Assembly: GCA_021234155.1 (NCBI GenBank)
Contig: JAJEKV010000050.1
Location: 7,771,470-7,835,469, forward strand
Source: Isoetes taiwanensis
Lineage: Eukaryota > Streptophyta > Lycopodiopsida > Isoetales > Isoetaceae
Direction of reading: 5' to 3'
Length of the DNA stretch: 64,000 nt
The notes under the pieces were generated by a model. The model did no database searches, was not told the DNA's origin, and worked only from the letters and a program-made list of their open reading frames with translations. Positions 25,012 to 34,855 of this stretch are shown piece by piece. The translations under genes and the position numbers were made by a program. Every line of letters starts with the position of its first letter. The stretch's first letter is position 1.

Positions 25012-25424
25012 TTGGCTGCAGTATACCACGATGGCGATGCCCCTGAGCTTAACACCTCACAGAAGCCGACAAAGGCAGGGTCTAAGATTGTCTATCCTCG
25101 GCCTCGAGCAAAAGAGATTTTTCAATGGTGCCTGAACCGGGGATTCGAAGTGGCCATATGTTCTTGTATGGCAAAGGAAAATGTTGTCAATGTCCTTGAT
25201 GTACTCGGCCTGCCCATTTTTAAGTTCAAGTTTGTTTGGGAAAATGAAAAGGTCGAGCATGTATCAGACCTCGATCCGGCCATCACGAAGGGGAAGCCTA
25301 TTATGGAGAAAAGGCTAAGAGTTTATAAAACATACCAGGATTATAACAAACACAACATGCTGATCATAGACGACTCTGCGTACAAGTGCTATCATAACTC
25401 CATCAATCAAAGAGTTATCGACTA
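25012..25424 (+). pseudogene. FCP1-like HAD phosphatase domain, catalytic motif lost
   Basis: The frame reads like the plant FCP1/NIF subfamily of HAD phosphatases. There is a KAGSKIVYPRPRAKEIFQW stretch, a hydrophobic strand (FEVAICSCMAKENV), and the acidic motif LIIDDSAYKCYHNS near the end. These enzymes use a DxDG-type motif at the N-terminal edge of the domain. Here the corresponding codons (24985-25020) read LVIFYVIG, lacking both aspartates, and a one-base frame change follows. The domain cannot be catalytically active as it stands. Confidence 0.6.
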
Positions 25425-25579
25425 GAAGAGCATGAAACGGATAAGTGGTTGTCTTACAATCTCGTTTTGATGTTAGTGGAATCCCTGTTTTCCATTCTTG
25501 TGGCCGATGTGATTAGGAACTATCCGAACCTCAAGAAGGTTTGATCCAGAGAGTAGCACGATCATGAGGGCTATGGAGG

Positions 25580-26261
25580 AAGGAAGGAAGGAAGGTATTT
25601 TTATTATCCACGGAGACCAATCGGTCTATGGGACCCAATATAAAAACGCAACAAGCGGATTACTACCGGATTAAAAAACCCGCCCGAGAAGGGTTTTCGA
25701 GGAAAAACCGTGGCAGCAATCAACCTGCCGACAAAACTGTTCTAATGCAAAAACACACAAATATATACACTCATGCACCGCACCCGTAGTGCACGATCAG
25801 TGGATTGGCCAGGAGGGAGGGCAAAGGTGAGCTTCGCAGATCTAGTACCTTACGGATATGCGACCCCGAACGCGTCTTGCGGTGTGTTCATCATCAAATG
25901 TAGGGGCAAGTCCGGCCGTACTAAAGGGGCGTGTCGGCACGGATCGGTGAATCTTTGGGCAACTCTGGAAAGTGTGCGACTCATCCTCAATGGCACCCGT
26001 TTGACATCAGCAGCCAGAGCACATCTGGCGGGGGCTCCCTAATCCACTGCCCGTCGATCACGAAGATGGTGGGCACACAATGAATAGAGGCAATGAGTGC
26101 TGCGCTTTTCGGGGAGCGGTAGGAGCGAGGAGTGGAAACGCGGGCCCGGGCTAACCGCAGGTTGATGTGCTCCTTGTAATGGGCGTTTGACACGCTCTAG
26201 GCCGGGGGGTCGAGCTTGCCAAGGAAGCAAAAGCGTCGGAATTACTCCCATGGTACATCCT
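25580..26261 (-). mobile_element. LINE family A copy with GGAA tail, cut at the LTR boundary
   Basis: Starts (as 3' end) with a GGAA repeat (25579-25594), followed by the full family A 3' block to about 25715. Reading leftward on the minus strand, coding remnants follow, including HYKEHIN (about 26165-26190), and continue to about 26260. There the homology to the 1-1258 copy stops exactly where the Ty3 LTR begins, so the LTR element inserted into this copy or used it as a breakpoint. Confidence 0.7.
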
Positions 26262-27819
26262 TGTGGCGTTCGGCCACGATTATCTGATCCCGGGGCGTAT
26301 CTTTATCTTGCCAAATCGTCAGCGATACCGCTCACCCGGCGTGGCGATGTCTGGCCGGCGTGTAACTAAGGCGGGGTAGCTAGGGGCAACTTGCAAGGTA
26401 AGTGCATTATAAATGTGCACATTTACCAATGTGCACATTTATTTAGGTGCACATTTTCCCATGTGGACACCTTTATGCCACCCTAGCCATTAAAGCAAGT
26501 GGGCCATACCCAATTATCCCACATGCTTAAAAGGGATAATTGGAAACCCTAGCCCTAAGCCCTTGTCTATTTAGGTTAGGGAAACCCTAACTTGCTATTT
26601 TCGTCCATAGGGTTTTAGAGCTCTGTTTTGCTCACTCAAAGGGTCAAAACTGCCTCCCAGACTCTGTCTGAGCGATTTGCACCAGTAGTTCTCCTTGTTG
26701 TCTCCATCTTCAAGCAGTTCAGCAGGATGGTCGAACTCAGGTCAGGAGGAGCAACCCAAGGATCAGGTATTTAGTCAATTTAATAGCCTAAACCGTCTTC
26801 CAGTCATTGTATCAGTAGGTTTAGCCTATTAAATTGCCCATAGTAGCCATCTAGATTCTCAGATCCCAGACTCTAACTAAAGAACCTAACTCTATGATAT
26901 AGATTAGATCTAGTTCTTTAGTTCTTCTGTGATGTATATGGATGATGTATTTCTGTGAACTCCTTGTATTGGGAAGGGGGTAGAGACCCTAAAGCTTAGT
27001 AGTTGATGCTCCTAGAGTAGCCTCTCTAGCACACTGTAGTTTCGGCCTGGTTGTGGGTGAAGGGTCGGGGTGGCTAAGAAGGAGGTTAGATGTTCGACCC
27101 TTGAGCGATCCCTACGGTGTGTAAGGCCTCACCAGGGATCATTGTGACTAGGTCTAATGGCTTGCCCGAGTGCGGGCAAGGCATGGGCTCGATTGCAGGT
27201 GGAGTGGTGTTCACTTTCCGGTGGGTTCGGTCGAATAAGGCGGTGGCCCTCTAGTCACCTTGAGTCGCACGTAGATCTCTGGAGGGAGTGATCCCTACAC
27301 GCCCCATCGGAGGCGGGAGATGCAACCCGGGAATAGCCCTTTGGCTATGCCTCCGTGGGCTACTGATTAGGTCCCAACACTTTTCAACCTACTACGCAAA
27401 GTGTATGCAGGAGGGGCGGATGGAGTGGACAACCCTATGCCATGTTCTTATGCCAGCCAAATCTATTGCCATGAATTACATGACTTTGAACTCTGGAGAC
27501 CCAAACGTCGTCACCCCTTTGAGTCCGAGCCTTGGGTAGGACTTCCATATGTATTGTGCTGATCTTTGTCTATCACGTTGTTGACTACCACCCTTGAGAT
27601 GGATATGTGATGCTATTGTATCTTGATATATGTATGTTTACTTAAGCGACTAGGTAGGCCCGAGGGAGGCGGGGTAAAATGACCCCTTCACTCTTCCCAC
27701 TGGGGACCCAGGATGGTCACAGTGATATGTGGAGGGCCCTGTATCAGTGGAGCTGGTATGGGGGATGAACTCCTGTTTGTATACGGTGCGGGCATCGTAT
27801 ACGAGTAGGGGACGTCACA
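26262..27819 (+). repeat. 5' LTR of chromovirus-type Ty3 element
   Basis: Begins TGTGGCGTT and ends ACGTCACA, a near-perfect short inverted terminal pair (the 3' copy begins TGTGACGTT). A tRNA primer site follows one base later. Bases 26380-26557 are almost identical to 40635-40813 in the 3' LTR, with only three small differences seen. Bases 26262-26379 align only loosely with the first 110 bases of the 3' LTR. The downstream half matches another LTR at 63300-63900, confirming a family. The length of about 1.56 kb is within the range of plant Ty3 LTRs. Confidence 0.85.
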
Positions 27820-27820
27820 G

Positions 27821-27832
27821 TGGTATCAGAGC
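27821..27832 (+). promoter_or_regulatory. Primer binding site, initiator tRNA-Met
   Basis: TGGTATCAGAGC, complementary to the 3' end of plant initiator methionine tRNA, lies just after the LTR end. This is the standard primer for plant chromoviruses. Confidence 0.9.
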
Positions 27833-28021
27833 AATATTCTTGGAGACCAAGAGCAAAGCACTGACCATACTCCCAGTAGTACTAACTTGATAGGATCCTC
27901 AAACCTCGAAAAAGGGAAATTTTTTTCTTATTTTTGTAGTATATGCTAAGCTAGTAACAGTTAAGCGAATTGGAACATAATAAGACTAAAAACAGTGAGC
28001 CAAAACCTTCAAAGGCAAGTT

Positions 28022-28250
28022 GGTCTCACACGTCGCGCCTGGTCTAAAAACAAAACTCCAGTTTTTGAACGAGGCGCAACGTGTGAGACATTGGGCCAAG
28101 AACACCTTAAAACTTGATGAATTTTAGAAAAGTAACATAGTAAATCGAGTTCTAAGGCAAGATTTAGTTAGAATAGTATGTTTCAATCATGTAAATTAAT
28201 CAACAATGTACCATGTCTCACCCGTCGCGCCAGGCGCAACGTGTGAGACC
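28022..28250. repeat. Hairpin pair 1 (GTCTCACACGT...ACGTGTGAGAC)
   Basis: The first hairpin, 28022-28089, has arms GTCTCACACG(T)CGCGCC and GGCGCAACGTGTGAGAC around an inner part with AAAAAC and GTTTTT. The second, 28215-28250, has the same arms with almost no loop. They are 193 bases apart, start to start. A second pair at 29924-29990 and 30120-30182 has 196-base spacing. Confidence 0.9.
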
Positions 28251-28351
28251 AGTGCTTATAAAAACTCTGAAATAAGTGTATATTTTAAGTCAATAGGTGC
28301 CCTGGCACGTTAAATAGAACAACTTGAATTTTGACCTAAAATTGCCCAAGC

Positions 28352-28359
28352 TATAAATA
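28352..28359 (+). promoter_or_regulatory. TATA box upstream of the H3-mimic ORF
   Basis: TATAAATA, 116 bases before the ATG at 28468. A start site some 30 bases downstream would fall about at the in-frame ATG of 28387, leaving 28468 as the first ATG in a good context. The box is internal to the LTR element, well past the primer site, so it would drive a separate transcript. Confidence 0.5.
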
Positions 28360-28467
28360 GATGTAGATCCCCCCCCTCCCCCATTTATGCGTTCCCACCT
28401 TAGAAATCTGCTCCCGCTCCCTAAGGCGATCTTTGGCGCCCGACATCGGATTGACGAGCCGTCGAAC

Positions 28468-29544
28468 ATGGCAAGAACCAAACAGACTGCCAGGAAGCCT
28501 TGCCCAGGCGAAACCCCCAGCGCCCTAATCCACGAGGTACTTCGGGAGAGGCTCGTCGCGAGGGGAGGTCGACTATCTTCGAGCGAGGAGAGCATCGCAG
28601 ATGAGCAGATCACGGACGTCTACGAAGAAATAGAGCGAGAAATACAGGAACAGGAGAGAGAAGAGGAGGCACACTCAGATGCAGAGACAGAGCTGCTCGA
28701 AGAGGAAGAGGAGGCAGCAAAGCGAGAAAGGAGAACCAAGGCTCGTGAAGAAAAGAGACTGCCGACTCTCCACCCGACCATAGACGAACAACTCGAAGCC
28801 TGGATTCGCGAGAAGGAGGCAGAGGAGCAAGAAGAGCAAAGGGAGCCAATGCTCGAGCCAAGCGAACTACGAGGGACCTTTACGGGCGTGGATCAAAAAG
28901 CACGAAGCAAAAGAAAGCCGCAGAGAAAGGAAGAGGGAAGAGAAGAAGAGGAAGAGAGAAGAGGAGGAGGCAAAGCAGCCGAGGAATCAAGAAGAAGAAG
29001 GGGAAGTTTGTGGTGGGCCAAAGAAAACTCAAGGAAGTTCCACAACGAAGACCCCCAACCCAAAGGTCGTCATCACCGAACGGCCGAACACCAGCCTCCG
29101 CCTCCTTTTTTCGACTCACAAGACGAAGACTTCAACCCCAACACCGAAGGTGGAAGCTCTTCGAAATCCCCAGGTGATGAGCAGCCAATACCCGACCAGG
29201 AGCACCCCAACCTAGAGCAGCCGGACCAAGTGCAGAAACCCCCTAAATATCCGACTTGGGATGGGAAGAAACGGCCCGCCTGCCCGAGAATCCTATGTCA
29301 CGGACTGCGTCAAGATCTACGAGAGAAAGATGAGGAACACGAGGCTTACATGAAGAAGTGGGAGGCTTACAACTCCTTCTACGGGGAGAGCGAGGGTGAG
29401 GACCATCGAGGTGGACATCCAACAAGCGCAAGAGACCTTAAGGCCGCCACCACGAAGCCCAAGCCCCAAGCCAGCCAAGAAGAAAGCCGGAGGGAAGGGG
29501 ACCGAGAGAAGAGCAATCGAGGAGATCGACACTTCCAGGCGTAG
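28468..29544 (+). CDS. Charged protein with histone H3-like N-terminus
   Basis: 358 codons. Residues 1-10 (MARTKQTARK) are identical to the start of histone H3, containing the equivalents of R2, T3, K4, R8 and K9. Residue 11 is Pro where H3 has Ser10, and no further H3 similarity follows. Residues about 40-150 are Glu/Arg-rich and likely helical or coiled coil, 150-180 are very basic, and 190-260 are Pro/Asp-rich. The start is chosen because AACATGG is a strong context, whereas the in-frame ATG at 28387 has T at -3 and lies close to the predicted transcription start; using it would bury the motif. There is no zinc knuckle and no known gag domain. It sits between the primer site and a separate gag remnant. 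Function unknown. Confidence 0.6.
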   Translation: MARTKQTARKPCPGETPSALIHEVLRERLVARGGRLSSSEESIADEQITDVYEEIEREIQEQEREEEAHSDAETELLEEEEEAAKRERRTKAREEKRLPTLHPTIDEQLEAWIREKEAEEQEEQREPMLEPSELRGTFTGVDQKARSKRKPQRKEEGREEEEERRGGGKAAEESRRRRGSLWWAKENSRKFHNEDPQPKGRHHRTAEHQPPPPFFDSQDEDFNPNTEGGSSSKSPGDEQPIPDQEHPNLEQPDQVQKPPKYPTWDGKKRPACPRILCHGLRQDLREKDEEHEAYMKKWEAYNSFYGESEGEDHRGGHPTSARDLKAATTKPKPQASQEESRREGDREKSNRGDRHFQA

Positions 29545-29923
29545 CTACGGCTTCCTAATCCCCAGCGCCCCTTTGCCCGTCTAGTCGGAGAAGTGATGCG
29601 AGGACTTTAACACCCGGCATGAGGGTGGGCCGAGATCTTTGCTGGCACTTCGGGAAGCGGTGGCGAGAAGATAGTAGCAAAGCATTTTGAAGACTCTCTG
29701 CCGCACAGGCACGCCAAGCGAGTAACTCGATGAGGAAGGACATGCGGTTGGCCAGTATAATCAAGGGAGATCCCCATTAGAAATTTTGTAAATAATGAAA
29801 ATTTTGTTAATACAAAAGAATTTTGAATAGACTATATGTGTAATCTTGCTTAAATAAGTTGAGTTAGTATGTAATAGCTTTTGTTTTACTAAAATAGGAC
29901 ATCTCTAGAGCAAATAGTGAGAT
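29545..29923. other. 3' flank of the H3-mimic ORF
   Basis: No coding frame. AT-rich sequence with AATAATGAAAA and AATACAAAAGAA around 29790-29820 could serve as polyadenylation signals. Confidence 0.3.
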
Positions 29924-30182
29924 GTCTCACACGTCGCGCCTGGTCTAAAACAAAACTCCAGTTTTTGAACGAGGCGCAACGTGTGAGACCTTGCCCAAAG
30001 TTGTCCAAATCTCCTCCAAATCGACCAAGTAAGGGGTCAATTCTGCCTTCTCGACGAGCCTAGCATGTTTAGACCCTTAGATCAACCAAATTGGATAAGT
30101 TTTGACCAAAATAGCGGATGTCTCACACATCGTGCTGGTCTAAAAACAAAACTCCGTTTTTGAGCGAGGCGCGTGTGAGACC
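29924..30182. repeat. Hairpin pair 2 (same family as pair 1)
   Basis: 29924-29990 is nearly identical to 28022-28089, including the inner ACAAAACTCCAGTTTTTGAA. 30120-30182 is a more diverged copy that has lost a few bases from both arms. The spacing of 196 bases nearly equals that of pair 1, while the DNA between the hairpins is not clearly similar. Confidence 0.9.
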
Positions 30183-30374
30183 TCCTAGCAATTTTGCCAC
30201 CATAGCATATCCAATTGATCTCTAGCTTGTTGCAATAGGTTCTTTAGCTAATCCAGCCATGCTCAAAACCTCAAATTAGTCTTCCAACTCCCATTTGGAC
30301 CTCAACGTAGGCTAGAATTGGCCAACCCCAAGAGTTTTTCAAGTCACCCAAAAATTAGGGTTTTCCCCCTTCTC

Positions 30375-30382
30375 TATAAATA
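30375..30382 (+). promoter_or_regulatory. TATA box of a second unit
   Basis: TATAAATA preceded by a pyrimidine-rich run, 193 bases after hairpin pair 2. Like the box at 28352 it is embedded in CTATAAATAG, suggesting duplicated promoters. Confidence 0.45.
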
Positions 30383-30493
30383 GGTCCCCATTTCTCACAT
30401 AGTACCCTACAAGTTTGCTCTTGACTTTTAGGCGATTTTCCAGCTCCACGAGGCTTTTTTGCATCCGTTTGTTAGTCTCATCTTCCCTAGATC

Positions 30494-31990
30494 CATGGCA
30501 GCTAGCGACCAAAGGCGATGGAGTGCGGTAGCTAGTGCCCACATCTTGCCGAGGCCGATGTCAATGACATTTTTCCGAGTCTTAGGAAAGAAATAGATGT
30601 CAAGCCACTCACGCAACCCCAGCATATAGACAAGTTCTGTCCGAGTTCCAAGCTAGGGTAGGATCGTCCTTAGTGCAGCTCCCCCCTTGCACATGCTACT
30701 TTGTTCCCAGGCAATCCCTTCAAGCAGCCTTGGGTGATGTTCCAAACATTGCCAAATGCGACCAACAAGGCCCGTGAGGTTGCCGGACTACATGGTCTTG
30801 ACAGTTGGCGGGGACAAGTATTTCTCCTATACGCCCGCCTTGGCAATCTTTCTCTCCCACCGTGCGAAAACCCCATGGGAGAAACCTCCATCCCTCCCAT
30901 GGATGTGGACCCCCTTAGCCTCCTCGAAGTGAGCAGCTCCTTTTGCGATACCAACATGAGCAAGAAGGAAGAGCAGGAGGCGAAGAATCGGAAGAAGAGG
31001 GGCTACGTCGAGCTCGATCCAGCGGAAGAGCGGCCCGGTTAGCGAGGCAGAGCCGAGGAGCCAGCAAACCCTCTCGGGATCGCCCACCCCTTGGGCTAGG
31101 TATCACAAGCCTAGCCCCCTATTATCATCGGCGGTGAGGAGTACACGCTCCTCGGCGACATCCGTAACCTCCCGAAAGTGCAGGGAAAGGATTATCGACT
31201 GTTATAGCCTTTGCACCAACCGCGGCAATCAGACACTGGATGATTTCATCGTGCAGGGGAGCTTCCGACTTTCCACTTCAAGTAAAGAGAAGCCGACACC
31301 TCACACGTGAGAGTCGACTTGACATCCAAGCCTACTTATCGCGATGATGGAGGCTCATGAACGGGCCGACCAAGAGGAGTTTTATGCCATCCAGAAGGGA
31401 TAGAATCCGCAAAGAGCTCAAACATTTTAATGCCGAGCTCTTCAACACCAACCCCACAGAGAGAAAGATAGCCCCACCCCTCAAAGCAGCTTCAAAGAAT
31501 GGGGCTTAGGGGATTACTGAGAGCTCACCGAGGTGGAAGTCTATTAATATGCCGGGAGACATGAAGCCAGGGTAGGGAGGCGAAGAATCAACGACGGCGA
31601 CAACGATGTGTCATTTGCGATACTACCTCCTGCTGCTGGGCCGGGAGAATAGCGGTAATTCAGGAAATTCACCCTAGGCGAGGAAGGAGTATTCATGCTT
31701 ATCGCGCTCAGGCTTTTAGGCATGCCGGTTAGGTGCCAACACCGACTATGCCGTCTTAGTCAAAGAGCGATGGCACTTCGATATCCGACCATGCCATACC
31801 TTACCAACAGGAAGATCGGCGGTGACGCGTCAAGACACCTCCTGGAACCCAGGGTAGAGGAATTAGTGAGAGCTTTGCGGGTCATCAACCAACGTCCTCG
31901 GGAACTTGGGGCTGGTAAGGAGCGGCCCAAGTTAAGAAGTTCTCGAAGACAACCCATCTTTACCGGCGATTTCAAGAATAGTTAGACTCT
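30494..31990 (+). pseudogene. Second, decayed coding unit of unknown function
   Basis: Several plus-strand segments with protein-like composition and frequent stops. There is an ATG frame at 30494 of 34 codons. An open piece at 30701-31042 contains SLPPCENPMGETSIPPMDVD and ends in basic and acidic residues. A segment around 31125-31200 has IIIGGEEYTLLGDIRNLPKVQGKDYR. Another open piece spans 31695-31985. I recognise no domain. By position (hairpin pair, TATA box, open frame) it parallels the H3-mimic unit and may be its decayed neighbour gene. Confidence 0.35.
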
Positions 31991-32026
31991 TGATCCGGGA
32001 GATTTTTTGTATTAGAATATTATATA

Positions 32027-34735
32027 ATACTAGTAATGGTGCCCGGCGTTCACGGCATAATTCGAAAACATGTAAATGTTGGGAACCTAAGCATTTGCAT
32101 ATACATTAACTTCTAGGCCATTTGAGTTTGTGCATTTTGCGTACAATAAGTTTTGACCATTGGATCATTTTGGGAGCGGTAGATTGCAAGTGCCTCTATG
32201 AGTTGTTGATGTCTATGAGTTCTTTGGGCATATGTTAGGAACTTATGTTGGGAGCTCGCTAAATGATACCAAGGAGGACTCCGTTATGCATATACTCTAA
32301 AATATGCAATCTGAAAGAATATATATTATTGCATAATATAAATATCTGGAATGAATTATTTAGATAAAAGATGAATGGCATCATAACCATGCCCATTTAT
32401 GCTTGCAAGCAATCGATAATTGGGTATTACGCTCATTCCAGTTTTTGAACACGTTAATTGAAATGAATGTCAATTTTGTTCTTGTTCAAGTATCATTCGA
32501 TTTATATTTCAAGAGGTGTGCCACAATTGTTTTGGTCCTATTCAACTATCTTCTTACCTTGTATTTTATAAAATTGTAGAAAACTAAGCCGGTTGTGTTT
32601 ATATAAGGAGCTTCTTATATGTTCACACATTGTGTTTATATAAGGAGCTTCTTATATGTTCACACATTCCACGGTTTATATAAGGAGCTTCTTATATGTT
32701 CACACATTCCACGGTTTATATAAGGAGCTTCTTATATGTTCACATTCCACATATTCTTTCGCTATCCGGCATCCTCTAAGGCGAACAATAATGAATAAGT
32801 AGTTATGGGCAAACAAATAGTGGAATGAGCCTATCGGACCAAGTTGGAACACGTATCCTTTTGACATTTTCTGCAACAACAACATCATTGCAAGTTGATT
32901 TTCCAAGTGACAAAAACTTTTACTTGCGGGATCTACAACATAATTCGTTTAAATAAGAATTCCGCCATTTAAAAGTTTGTCATTCAAAACTCATGTAAGG
33001 TAAATATCCAATTGAGCTAGAAACTTACATGTCCATGTGGAGCCCTTAACCGCGGTCCATGTGGAGCCCTTAACACAGCTCCAACACCATCTTTTCCAAA
33101 ATTTCTTATGCATGAGCCATTGTATTGAAACTCTATAGTAGATTAAGCAATTGAATTTCAAAGCCTTTTTCAACTAATAAGGCCATAATTAACGTCTGGG
33201 TGCTCCAAATTAACAACAAAACATAACGAAATCAAGTACTAAAGAACTATACCTTCTAAGTACGCAAACCTTTCTGGCGGCAAAGGGTTCTTTTATGCCT
33301 ATTCGCAAACTTCTCTTTTAGTGTTGCAAATGACACATGCTATGAGCCTTTTGTTAGATATACTTCCCTTACGTACATTGCATTATACTCAAATATTCGC
33401 TTATCGCTTATCAGAAGCGGGTAACAAATTCTCGACCGGTGGGCTATACTCACTATCCATTCAGGGAGACACATGACCCTTGTGAATACATGTAGCGAGA
33501 CTTCAACCCTTTCATGTCATAACTATAGCAATTACAATCATTTACTCGATTGAAATTGAAGGCTTCTTGTGAGTTCCAACCAAATTGTATTCTCATACGC
33601 ATAATCATCTTCCTCAAAGAAGTGTTCATTGGTATATCATAAATGCAGAATCTTTGCGATCGATTGGCGATGTAGCAGAAAAAATATCGGCTCTCTGGAT
33701 TGAATCTCATTGAAGTGGCGTATATTTTAAGCTATTGATGGGTTCGACTGTTATAGTTCGGATATCAACTTTGGGTCCTGTGGTAACAAAAGCAAAATGA
33801 TTCGTTTAAAAATGCCGACAAATAGAGTGCTCACAATTTGTGAATGCCATGAAACGGGAAACGTGTAAAAAGAAAGAATATCTGACTTACCATTTTTCCA
33901 TCTAGCTAGGTATCTCGCACTTTAAAGAAATCTTTGCGTTTTCAAACCTGTAAAGTAGAAATGAACATGCTTTGCTAAGAAAGACGCTTAATACCGCTTT
34001 GAAAAATTCTGGCGGGAACAAAGCTATACATGGGCAGAAAATACTCTATTGTCGAAAACAATCCATTGCGGACGATGATCCTAAGAGCATATGGGACCTC
34101 CGCCGCTTTGAAGCATAGAGAAACTTCCTGTTCAAAACCCTCGTTCAATTGGCTACAATGAGATCTTAAGAAAATGAAGTGTTTGTATGCTTGCACCTTT
34201 ATATTTTACGCCTGTTTGTAAAGAAATCGGGATTCACACGCATTAGAACCAGATTCTTCATTTCGCATAGAAAAACGTTTCAAATCCCTAAGATTTCATC
34301 GCGGCGATTAGCATCAAGGAACAACCGGATCAAAACTAAAACAGATCGAACTGTTAAAGAAAGAAAGATTACCATGAGGACGGAAAAAGGACTGGTTCGA
34401 GGTTACCTTTGGATGTTGGGAAGTGCCGATAGATTGGCTGGAAGGCGACCCGAATTCAACCGTGGGTTCTTGAACTCTATTGCTATGGCGGTACCACTCA
34501 ACCATCCCATGATCCACAACTCGAGATTGTTCGAGAAGATGCGTTAGGAGGAGGGGCTAGCAGCTCGAGCGTGCCACAGCCGCCCTCGCTAACCCTAGAA
34601 AAAAAAAAAAAACCCATGTTATCTTAAAAATTTTGGCGTCGCATCATCTCCTCCATTGATTTCATCAAATCTGGGCCGCCCAAATTAGGGCTGGGTCCAA
34701 CACTTACACAATAACATTATAATATAAGATGAATA
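32027..34735 (+). mobile_element. Element with ACTAGTAATGGTGCCC terminus (copy 1)
   Basis: Starts around ATACTAGTAATGGTGCCCGG and contains TTGGGAACCT 60 bases in. The right end has TGGGTCCAACACTTACACAA followed by CATTATAATATA. The same start, the TTGGGAACCT string and a similar end (CTCCAACAATTGCACAA) occur in reverse at 43741-46186. The interior holds no recognised gene; scattered short ORFs only. A Helitron or other non-autonomous DNA transposon is possible. Transposition type is not established. Confidence 0.45.
32594..32746. repeat. Four tandem copies, unit about 40 bases
   Basis: Repeats of TTTATATAAGGAGCTTCTTA plus TATGTTCACA. The inner ATATAAGGAGCTTCTTATAT is itself nearly palindromic. 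Repeats are almost identical, indicating recent expansion. Confidence 0.9.
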
Positions 34736-34855
34736 TAATTTCTTTTGCACTTTAAATGTTTTGTTGATGTATTTTGCCCCACAACTATACCAACAAACAT
34801 ATATAATGCAAGAGAATTAATAAAACTAACCTTATAGCCATGACCTACTTGTGTA

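Larger units (their letters stand above)
21425..25424 (+). pseudogene. Broken large gene: DGQH motif protein with C-terminal FCP1/HAD domain
   Basis: The first exon starts at ATG 21425 (lysine-rich, 27 codons) and ends at GGTAAGC. An intron 21507-21566 joins in phase to a frame that runs to TAG at 22226. The same frame then resumes through 22660 and contains FWVVDGQHSVRAAQVL (about 22512-22560), resembling the DGQHR motif of DndB/ParB-like proteins. After a palindrome-rich insertion (22740-23040) further blocks follow at 23100-24040 and 24369-24677. At 24985-25424 there is an FCP1-type HAD phosphatase domain with RAKEIFQWCL, a GFEVAICSCM strand and LIIDDSAYKC. At least one stop and several frame changes break the gene, and the nucleophile motif is lost. 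Whether this is one multidomain protein or two adjacent genes is inferred from common order and strand. Function unknown. Confidence 0.5.

Noticed and set aside
34179-34547. 122-codon plus-strand ORF
   Set aside because: The frame contains no recognised motif and sits in the unassigned interior of a mobile element.
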